A stretch of DNA of 64,000 nucleotides from Pectinophora gossypiella. Its lineage: Eukaryota; Arthropoda; Insecta; Lepidoptera; Gelechiidae. The position numbers and the translations under genes are program-made. The stretch lies in the NCBI RefSeq assembly GCF_024362695.1, contig NC_065429.1, positions 3,318,501-3,382,500 on the forward strand. Reading direction: 5' to 3'. Of this stretch, positions 18,602-29,141 are shown piece after piece; position 1 is the first letter of the stretch, and every line of letters starts with the position of its first letter. Below the pieces are notes generated by a model that did not search any database, was not told the DNA's origin, and saw nothing but the letters and a program-made list of their open reading frames with translations.

Positions 18602-18770
18602 TTGAAAAAGAAATTTAACCTTTTTAAACAGTAAAAACCGAAGGTAAAAACATCAAAATGGAAAAAGCTTCAAGCAAATGTCATGTATTTGAGGGTTTTG
18701 CTCTTTGATTTCTTCTGTAAAGAGTTTTTAAGTATAATTTATAACCAAAATCTTTATATTTTTTCTTGTA

Positions 18771-18786
18771 GCGCCATCTAGTAGCT
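18771..18786 (-). promoter_or_regulatory. CTCF-like motif
   Basis: The minus strand reads AGCTACTAGATGGCGC, close to the animal CTCF core CCASYAGRKGGCGC. It is 170 bp upstream of the M1 start. Binding is not shown. Confidence 0.35.
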
Positions 18787-18950
18787 AATAGAAGAACCAC
18801 TGAAATACGTTATTCGCCGGTATGGAATAGATATATTATAGAAGGATATTTTTATTGAAGTTTTTTTTTTATTTTTCTAGATATTTATTTGTGATGAATG
18901 GATATAATCAAAACAAGAAATAATAGTCTCGAGAAAAATATTCAGATACA

Positions 18951-18966
18951 GCGCCATCTACTGACA
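18951..18966 (-). promoter_or_regulatory. CTCF-like motif
   Basis: The minus strand reads ATGTCAGTAGATGGCGC, the same orientation as the site at 18771. It is about 350 bp upstream of M1. Confidence 0.35.
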
Positions 18967-19263
18967 TATTGATGAAGTTTTCGAATAGAGAACGAAATAC
19001 ATAGCCCAGCAACTGTTTTGAACCATGAGTATAAAAGTACGAATAAAATCCGTAAGATGGCGGTGTAACAATTTTCTTATTTATTTTTATTACATAGCAA
19101 TTTTTTACATCGTTAGATTGGATTTATTTCAAACTACTGGAAACATGTATGTTATAATATTATGTTACTAACTGCAAAAACCTACTTGCAGTAGGAACGA
19201 CTAACCATAGGTACTGCAAAAGTCTAAACAGTTTCTTGCAGTCATTTTGTTACCTAGTTTGTT

Positions 19264-19722
19264 ATTGGTGCTAATTCCTGTAAATACCATCTAATTTTAT
19301 TTTAAGTTATATCTGTCATTTTCTTATCCGCTGAAAAGGAAAGGGACGGGTAATCGACAAGCATAAAATTTATGGAACACACGCAAAATTTTAAGCACAA
19401 ATCTAAACCAACCGTCTAAAAATTTTACATCCGTCAATAACCCGACACAGTTAAGTAGACAGCACGTCAAACGGATTGCATACCAGGGACGTACCTTTTT
19501 GATTCGCCCGGGTTATTCATTCATTTACTCATTCTTCCTAAAATTAAATCATCCGTCCCTTTCAAATCAAATCAAATCAAATATACTTTATTGCACAGAA
19601 CTACATTTAAACAATCAGACATTAACACACTTCCTTCACTTGCTTTCCTTTTTTGGACGGATATGAAAATGACGGATATAACTTAAAATAAAATTAGGCG
19701 GTGTCTGCAGGAATCGGGGCCA
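19264..19722. mobile_element. MITE-G with about 60-bp inverted ends
   Basis: Inverted ends of about 60 bp (TTGGTGCTAATTCCTG in, CAGGAATCGGGGCCA out) enclose AT-rich DNA. A LINE 3' tail (AAATC repeats, then ATACTTTATTGCAC, about 19563-19640) is inserted within. The clean copy is at 26232-26611. Fragments are at 55776 and 58985. Confidence 0.85.
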
Positions 19723-19860
19723 CTGTGTGCGTAACTGTGACTAAATCTAATCGTATGTGCTTTTGGGCAAAACGCACACAAATAAATATGGTACGTTCTG
19801 AACTGCAATATGATTCTTAAGCTGTAACCACAGAGCTGACCTTTGGCTCTTTAATTGTAC

Positions 19861-20143
19861 TCTTCTTATCGTGTTGTTTGTGAGGTGGAATACTAACCTC
19901 ATCAACCCTGGTGTCGGGTTATTTCTTAGCCGCTAAAGGCCCCTGACATGGCTCATGTAACGACTGCATACATCAGTAAGTAGTATCCGGGACCAACGGC
20001 TTAACGTGTCTTCCGAAGCACGATGTAATGTCCTAACCAAACTAGGGATTACAAAGAGATTTTTATGATATGCCCCCACCGGGATTCGAACCCGGGACCT
20101 CCGGATTGTCAGACCAAAGCTCAATAACTGGACGACGGAGGCC
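19861..20143 (-). repeat. SINE-A, near full length
   Basis: The head (GGCCTCCG, B-box GGGTTCGAATCCCGG on the minus strand) and tail are both present. The core has a small deletion. Confidence 0.85.
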
Positions 20144-20226
20144 GTGATTTGATTTGATTGTACTTAAGACCTATTGTAGAACAGAGATTTTTGTTTGTTG
20201 GGTACGTTTATCGATAATAATTAGGT

Positions 20227-20374
20227 ACAGTCATGAGCAATATCATGTATCCACTTTAGAACCCTGTCGCCCTATCATATTTGACATTTAATGAGACTTG
20301 CGGTTTCATTTGTCAAAAAAGTTAATATGACATGGTTTCAAAGTGTATACACATTAGTGCTCGTGACTGTACCT
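20227..20374. mobile_element. MITE-H, TA-flanked
   Basis: The ends are TACAGTCATGAGCAATA and GTGCTCGTGACTGTA. Five copies occur in the window, about 145 bp each. The TA edges suggest a Tc1/mariner-type non-autonomous element. Confidence 0.85.
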
Positions 20375-20715
20375 ATCAAAAGATGATTTTTAGCGATGTT
20401 TGTAGGTAGGTACCTATTTTTATATTCGTAAGGCAGGCATGTGCCTTAAGTGTGTGTTTGTAAAACACATCGCGAAGGCACACTTCTTCTGTCTGTTTTT
20501 ACGACATTCCTGCGAAGTTAAGCAGCTGAATGTGGTCTATTATTTTTAGTTGCTTCCAATCCATAGAAGCAACGACCTTGGCAACTGGTTCTCTAGCCAA
20601 GTAGTTAATGCCATCTGCGGCAAATCTACAATAAGTCACGCCAAAAAAAAAGCAACTGGTTCATAACCGGTAGAAATACGACGAATGCGCGAAGCGGAAA
20701 ATGGAGAGTAAAATC

Positions 20716-20831
20716 TGCACTTAAGATAAATTAATACTCATTGGTGCAAGTCCAGTACCGGGGTTGGAACCGGTGCTCTCCGTTTGAGAAGCAAGTCGGT
20801 GAACCACAAAACCGTGACTTTAACAATAGAT
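20716..20831 (-). repeat. SINE-D tRNA-like head
   Basis: On the minus strand: CTTCTCAAACGGAGAG, then CACCGGTTCCAACCCCGG (B-box), then GGACTTGCACCAATGAG. It is cut short by the SINE-C insertion. Confidence 0.7.
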
Positions 20832-20845
20832 ACATATTATTATGT

Positions 20846-21138
20846 AGGAGCTCGGTGGCGCAGCGGTAAACGCGCTCGGTCTGCGATTGTTGAAGTTAAG
20901 CAACTTTCGCAAAGGCCGGTCATAGGATGGGTGACCACAAAAAAAAAGTTTTCATCTCGAGCTCCTCCGTGCTTCGGAAGGCACGTTAAGCCGTTGGTCC
21001 CGGCTGCATTAGCAGTCGTTAATAACCACCAATCCGCACTGGGCCCGCGTGATGGTTTAAGGCCCGATCTCCCTGTCCATCCATAGGGAAGGCCCGTGCC
21101 CCAGCAGTGGGGACGTTAATGGGCTGGTGATGATGATG
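20846..21138 (+). repeat. SINE-C full length with 14-bp target duplication
   Basis: It is flanked by exact 14-bp duplications ACATATTATTATGT (20832-20845 and 21139-21152), proof of retroposition. It starts AGGAGCTCGGTGGCGCAGCG and ends (TGA)n. It is the best reference copy of this family. Confidence 0.95.
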
Positions 21139-21284
21139 ACATATTATTATGTCCTTGTACATATTGCTTATAGATAAGCTATTCCATAGAATAAGGAGTA
21201 GTACTACCTACATATAGAACTATATACCGTCTTAGCTACGTATAGGTTCCCCCCCCTACCCTTCCCCCTGAACATAGTTTAGAC

Positions 21285-21610
21285 TTGAATCGTAATGACG
21301 TCACACGTCACACACACAGATGCGCGTGTACGATAACGTCAATATGTGGTGTCTGTGTAAAACGAGGTGTTTTGTATGAAGTGTCCGGAGTGTGGGTGGG
21401 AAAAATAGGGCAGTGGTTTCCCTCTTGCCTTCCGCCCCGCAGTACTCTGTCTGACGCAAGTGGGATGGCGCCCAGAGTAGTCTATCACAAAGCCATACTA
21501 GAACTCCTGTCCTCCGCCTCTGAATAGTATTGACAGTTACTGCCCGCTGTCAGGTTCCAGGTTACAGTCCCTGTGACTTGCCCCTTCCGTCCTGCATTGC
21601 CGTACCCCAA
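21285..21610 (-). repeat. Repeat P and repeat N fragments
   Basis: Repeat P (21288-21395) is followed by repeat N (CCGCAGTACTCTGTCTGACG, then CCTCCGCCTCTGAATAG), both reversed. N recurs at 34893(-), 46537, 50185 and 59070. Confidence 0.7.
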
Positions 21611-21712
21611 AGGTACCCGTTTATATACCTACACATCGCGCCCGCTATCGCTTCCTCTCGTTTAATGTGACCGGTGCCTTAAACTTAACATGGGAATAAT
21701 ATAAAATATCCA

Positions 21713-21908
21713 TTAAAGGTGGGTACTGACTGGTATTATGAGGCGTAATTTAATGTGTTACACAGCGAGCGTTCGTGCTGTCAGTACAGGGAAATAAGGC
21801 GCTCGTAGCGAGCATCAACACTGATTTTAAGCACGTGACGTAACATATCATGCTCGCTGCGAATGGTACAATACGCCTCGTAACACCGGTCAGTACACAC
21901 CTTTATAG
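21713..21908. mobile_element. MITE-I
   Basis: The ends are AAGGTGGGTACTGACTGGT and ACCGGTCAGTACACACCTTT. The interior has inverted pairs (GAGCGTTCGTGCTGTC). It ends about 120 bp before the start codon of the first reductase, so it may lie in its promoter. The second copy is at 47739-48113. Confidence 0.85.
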
Positions 21909-22029
21909 AGTTGTACCTACTTACAGGTATTGAGAAGTTAGTACGTCTTAAGAGTCGAGCGAAGACAGACGTGTTATGCATAATCGTTGAATAGAACAAA
22001 GGAATTGTTTGTTTTTTTCTTTGCACATA

Positions 22030-25000
22030 ATGTGGAAATTTTTGTTCGTACTGTGTGCTGTTACTGGAATTGTAAGTACCTTTGAAACACGTCTCATTTG
22101 TCCGGCCAAGTAGTTAATGCCATTTGCAACATTATAATAAATAAGTCGCGTCAAAATAATATAGAAAAGAAGCACTTCTTCTGTTGTGGGTTAGGAGTTC
22201 AATAACCGACCTCATCAACCCAGAAGGGTAGCCTAAAAAGGAGAGGTGGTTCTATTTTTAAATTATTGTAAAAAAATGTATAACTTGACCAGGAAGTAAT
22301 AAAAAACATTGTTAAGTACCTAGATAAAAACTGTGGGGCCCCGGTCTCACTGTGCTCGAACTTGTTACCCTAAAAAACATAATCTCTGTAGGAACAAGGC
22401 TGTATGATTTCAAGACCTTTGCTTGCCTTATTTAACATAACATAAGCTCACAACATAAGAGGTGCATTCATCGCTTGATGAACTAAGTACCCACACCTCA
22501 CCGAGCTTTCTGTTAGACCAACGTGATAGGTGATGAGCCGTATTGTCGTCTATAATGGTCGAGCCAACTGTGTTAGTGAAAACTGCACTTAAGATAAATT
22601 AATAACTCATTGGTACAAGTCCGGTTCGAACCTTATTTAACGGCGAATTAAAACATATCATCGTTATGCTATCGTCCGTCCCTTCTATGGGCTAAAGGAA
22701 ACCAAAATGGAGGAAGCAAGGAGATGAACGCAGTCCTTGTGAGATTGAAAACTGAAGACAAGGCGCGGGCCGGCGTGGACAAGGCTTAGGGATAGAGAAA
22801 TACGAACCTCCGCGAAGGCTAGGGTCTATTTTGATCGTGAATTTCGAATATTACTAAAGTCAAGGCTGTATCGTCCACAGATCTTTGCCCGCCTTATATA
22901 AGGCGAATTTAAACAACCACAACAATTGGTAATTGTCATTATGACGTGGCTTTTTGGCGGGAACGGGACAGCTGCTTTCTTCATTGAATAATCTAAATAA
23001 TTAATACGAAGTGGTGTTTTGTGGTTAATGATCGCATTAAGTTAGTCGGAAAACATTCGCGACAGTGTTATTGGCATATCGGAATATTCAATAAACAAAG
23101 TGTATGATCTATCTATTTTCGCTTCGTGCCAACAAGCCGCTTCATAACTCGAAAGTTTATGAGGACTTTTGAGTTAATTCGTTTGGGGTTCGGAGTAGGA
23201 GTCTGCTTCGAGGGTGGGGGCTTAGGTTTCATCATTCATCGACATCACCTTTCATCATATTAATCATCAAGTAAAAAAAACTACGCAAGACATGGCTGTA
23301 TGCGCATAGTTCCCTTTGCCTTACCCTTCGGGGAAAACAAAAAAACAATCATAATGACGTGTGGAATGTTTTCATCTCCGGTTTCATTAGTTACCACATT
23401 CTACTGTTAGCTAAGATTATGGCCCATCACACGCCCGTGTGTGGGCCTCCTTGTGGCCGAGACACTTACGGCAACCGTCACCCTTCCAAGACACCACCTA
23501 AGGTACCTAACCCTTTTCATAATAAACATCATCATCATCAGCCCATTAACGTCCCCACTGCTGGGGCACGGGCCTTCCCTATGGATGGATAGGGAGATCG
23601 GGCCTTAAACCATCACGCGGGCCCAGTGCGGATTGATGGTTATTAACGACTGTTAATGCAGCCGGGACCAACGGCTTAACGTGCCTTCCGAAGCACGGAG
23701 GAGCTCGAGATGAAATTTTTTTTTGTGGTCACCCATCCTGTAACCGGCCTTTGCGAAAGTTGCTTAACTTCAACAATCGCAGACGGAGCGCGTTTACCGC
23801 TGCGCCACCGAGCTCCTCAATGCATGCTTAATGTTATGTAATGTTTAATAAGATCTTCTTGACGTATGTACACAAATAAATGATTTTGTATTTTTTTTTT
23901 GTATAACTAACTGTGATAATGTACTCAAAACATGACTGTTACCTGACTGTATTTGACCAATACTGTTGTTGGTGGACGTGTCTTTTTGGAAAACCCATTT
24001 GCCTAGGTTTTCAAACCCCCTAAAGGTATGATTGCTTATTGGTCAGATAACAGTCAAGGTATGACTGCGTTGTCACAGTCTAACAGTTGTTACAGTCAGA
24101 TAACAGTCAAGTATTTGTGGGCATGGTAGAGATACAAACTTTGTGGTTAATAGGGAATTAAACCAAAATATAAACCGACTGTACTGGCCTGTGCCCAGCA
24201 GTGGGACATATATTATAGGCTGTTTATGTTATGTATGTATAAACCCACTGTATGTCAAATTTCAATTCACTAGTATCTTTATTCAGTAGGTAACATTTTG
24301 AATCGTCAACATTTACATAACGAACGTCGTATCCGCTTAAAACTACTGCAGCTTCTCACAACCTGTATTGCTGTAGAATAGAAAAGTAGTTTCAAATGTC
24401 AACAATACTTATTTATATGTCAAAACACTGAAGACAACGCCTAATCTGTTATTTCAAACGTGTACCTACCTTTTTCGAATAATAAATAACTAAAGTTAAG
24501 GCTGTACAGTCCTTAGATCTTTGCCTGCCTTAGTTAAGGCGAATTAAAACAACAATAATAGCAAGTCGCTGGTAAATACCGTCAAAGAATATTCAATAAA
24601 CAAAGTGTACCTATTTTCGCTTCGTGCCGACAAGCCGCTTCATATAACCCGAAAGTTCATACGGACTTTTGAGTTAATTCGTTTGGGGTTCGGAATAGGA
24701 GTCTGCTCCGAGAGTAAGGGCTTAGGTTTCATCATTCATCGTCATCACCTTTCATCATTTCATTATTCATCAGAAAAAAAGTACATAAGACATGGCTGTA
24801 CGGGCATAGTTCCCTTTGCCTTGCCCTTCGGGGAAAACCAAAACAACAAATAAACCATCACAACATGTAAAAGGCAATCAAAAAACATGATAAAATAAAT
24901 ATAAAAATCTTTATCTAACTAACATCTTTTAATATTTACTTATCTTTAAATATTGTTGCTTTTTATTTGAAGTCAGTTGAATCTAAAAAACATACCTACT

Positions 25001-28000
25001 TAAAATATAACTAAGTCGAACCAAATGTGCAGTTTAAAAAAATGTGTTTTATAACCCAATGTTTATTAAGAAATGTATTCAGACTTCAGAAATTGTTTAA
25101 ACTATACTATATTAACATGGATACACCCAAATAAAATATAATTAATTAACAGTAAGTAGGTAAATAATTCGATAAAAACGCAAGAATAAAACGCTAATTT
25201 AAATGAAGATATAGAATCCTAAGTTCAGTTTAGTGATATTATACGATTAGCCAATCAACTCTAAATGTCGAATCAAAAACCTACTGAAGAAATATGTTCG
25301 GAATGTCTGTTACAAAGTATTTACGGCGGAGGTAACATACTAGATCCTAGAATGCAGGCGAATCGGGTTCTTCTGCCCAACCCCAATGACGATGAGGACT
25401 TAGAACATACCTCCCTATTTGATGACAAAGATATAGAGAGAGTGCTATCCTATCCTATTAAAAAACTAAAGGAGAAAAGATGTTGCAAATGTAAGGTAAA
25501 AACCTTTACTATTTTACCTAAATGATAAAAACGCCTGGTATTAAATACACTTCAGAACCCCGATAGCAACGGAGAAGTCAATTGCTGGTTGGCAGAGCCA
25601 CTATCAAATAAGGCTTTTAGTTTATACTATCTGGTTGACCAATCCCTTGTCTAAGGGATAGGTACACGAAAGCACCTATGAGGCTGGCATGATCACACAG
25701 GGTGTTCAAAGCCTCGTTAAAAATAAGAAAAAAAAAAAAAAAAAGAACCCCGATACCGACCCCGCCGGCGTGGTCGACGATTTCCCTCATTCAGCGCTTA
25801 TCTAATACGTCTGATAAGCATTGAGGTCACACTCCATCTCTTACGCGATCTCCCTCGATTTCTATACCTGTTTTGAGGTGTCCTATGGGTAACGACTCAT
25901 GCCCATCGCTCCAATCAAACTTATTTTCAAAATAAAAGTATTTACATAGGTATACCGCCGCAACCCCAATGGGGTGGGCAGCGCCATAAGTAATCAAGAT
26001 AACTTGCAGCCACTGTTGACACGAAGTCCTAAAGTGGATGTGATGAACCTTAAAAAGATAAAATATTTATCAGTATTTTTTAGGTTATCGATTGCGGTTA
26101 CGAGAACAAAGGGGGTCTCAACCATCGATTGAGGGTGCTCAAGGGAAAAGCAAGGGGGGGGGGTCTGAAAAATAATACTAAAATCATCATCATCATTATC
26201 CCACTCCAACTCCCACTCCCACTCTAAGGGTGGTATTGGTGCTAATTCCTGCAGACGCCATCTAATTTTATTTTAAGTTATACCTGTCATTTTCTTATAC
26301 GTTGGGAAAGAAAGGGACGGGTAATCGACATGCATAAAATATATGGAATACAGGTCGATTTCAAGCAGACATCTAAAACAACCGTCTAAAAATTTTACAT
26401 CAGCCAATAAATAACCCGACAGAGTTAAGTAGACAGCACGTCAAACGGATTACAATACCAGCGATCTCGCCTATTTTATTCGCTCGGGTTATTCATTTGA
26501 TTTAAAATTAACTTGTTGACAATCATCCGTCCTTTTCCTTTTCGGCTGATAAGAAAATGATAGGTATAACTTTAAATAAAATTAGGAGGTCTCTGCAGGA
26601 ATCGGGGCCATTAATAAACTGATTTCAGCTAAGACTGCCCTCAAGACCATGCTCAAGTCTATGTTTTTTATATAAACATTGACATGATCTTGAGGGCAGT
26701 CTCAAAGCTGAGATTACTTTATTAGTACCACCAAGTGTGATCAGCACAACATAATTAAGAATAGAATAGAATAGAAATTGTTTATTATAAAAGGACGCCA
26801 CACACAAAGACAAGACAATAACATCACTTAAAAAATTTCACAAAATAATTACAAAAAGCATAGGGGGATGTTAGTTACAATGATCATAAGGTGGTGGTGG
26901 ACGTCCTGAGATAAAAGGGCCTCACTCAGCACAAGTCGCGGCGTGAACCACGACGCTGGTGTTATGTGGACCCTGTTGGGTGACGCACGAACGTCGCGTT
27001 TCATAAATATGCGTTAATATTCGTATATAGATTAAATATTACCTCTCTCTTTCTCTCTCCTTGGCATTTACAGATTAAATATTACCAAATTACTTCAAAT
27101 TTGGTGTTCTTCTTATCGTGTGGGTTGTGAGGTAGAATACCAACCTCAACAACCCTGGTGTCAGGGTAAAATTTGGTAATATTTAATTATGTTCCTCTTC
27201 CAATAGTCTCTGTTAGTCGTCATCTCAGTTCTCAGACCTTTCACACATCCTTCTTCAGACAATCTATCCACACTTTTTGGGTCATCCCCTACCATAAACA
27301 ATAATACTAAATTTTTTTTTTCTAATATTTTTTTTTGTTGACAGCATACTGAGGCAACGGGCAAGGCACCATGGATCCGGTTGAACAGCGGACGGAATAT
27401 ACCAACTTTCGGCCTGGGAACCTGGCTGGGTATGCAGGTTCGTAATGCGAAAAAATACCACACCCCGGCCCATCCTTACATTCTTACTTCTTCTTCTTAT
27501 CCGTGCTTCGGGACGCACGTTAAGCCGTTGGTCCCGGTTATTTTGTACTGATCACGTACGTCTGAGTACGTAGTCGTTACATGAGTCATGTCAGGGGCCT
27601 TTGGCGGCTCAATAATAACCCTGACACCAGGGTAAATGGAGTTGGTGATGATTTGTCATGATTAAAAATATATTTATTTACAGGGTAATGCGACAGAGAC
27701 AGATGATTCTGTCGAGAATGCTGTCAAATGGGCCATCGATGCCGGGTACCGGCTCATAGACACAGCGAGCATTTACAAAACCGAAGAACAGGTAAGTTCA
27801 ACACAACATACAACAACACATAAGAGAACAACACAACAACAAAGTTGTTGTTCGATAAAGCTTTACACTTTGTAATAAACGTGCATATATTTTTTAGGAA
27901 AACATTGGACGTGGGTAATTTATTTTTTACGAAATGGTAACGGAGGGTGGGATGACGTCAGCTGGGCTAACCTTGACATGCTAGCTATCAGTTTTGAGCA

Positions 28001-29077
28001 TACCTGCGGGCCTGTTTAATAAAACTTACAATTGTAAATTACAATGACAATTTGATTTACATTGCGGAGTGTGTGATCACGAATATTTTGCAGTTTCATA
28101 TTAGCTACGTAATGAACACCAAATTGTCATTGTAATTTACAATTGTAAGTTTTATAAAACAGGCCCCTGGTGTTCTTATACCATGATCAAAATCATCGCT
28201 GACCATTGTTGGGAATTTTGTGCAGATTAATTCTCAGCTTGTATAAAATGACAAAATGTCTTGCGTCCAATTACGTATTAGTGTTGTAATACATCTTACA
28301 TACATTTACGGAGATAAAACAATTTATCAAACAAGTAGGTAACCTTTCGTTGAGACCCTGACACAAAATGTCAAGGCATTCCATGCAACTTTGATGATAA
28401 TAATATAACACTCTATACATAATATAAACTAAACACGTTTTGTTTGATAACATTCATCCATATTAAAGAAAAAGCTAAAGTCCGCGACAGACATAAACAA
28501 TTAAACAGCCTATATACGTCCCCACTGCTGGGCACAGGCCTCTCCTCAATCAACCGTGGTGTATAACGTGCCCTCCGAAGCACGGAATCATCTTACTTTT
28601 ACGGACAATCAGATGATTCAAGCCTGAAAAGTCCTTACCAAACAAAGGACAGTGTCACAAAGCGATTTCGACAATGTCCCCATAGGGAAACGAACCCGGA
28701 CCTCCAGATCGTGAGCCTAACGCTCTAACCACTAGACCACGGAGGCCGCGAATAGAAAGTTATTTAAATTAGTCATTTGATGTCTATTTTTTTGACGTCA
28801 CTATTTGGTAAGGACATTGCAGGCTTGAATCACCTGATTATCCGAAAAAGTAAGATGATTCCGTGCTTCGGAAGGCACGCTAAGCCGTTGGTCTCGGGCT
28901 ACTAGCCCAAACAACTCCGCCAACCCGTAGTGGAGCAGCGTGGTGGAGTATCCCTCCTCCTCCTCCGGTTGATTGAGGGGAGGCCTGTGCTCAGTAGTGG
29001 GACGTGTATAGGCTGTTTATGTTCATTTTATGTTTATGTACCTTTGAGAGAGGGGAGTCAAGAGTGAGGTGTGTGTG

Positions 29078-29141
<64 letters not shown>

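Noticed and set aside
20870..20940. 5S rRNA gene
   Set aside because: Only the middle of 5S is present, inside a dispersed SINE with target duplications.
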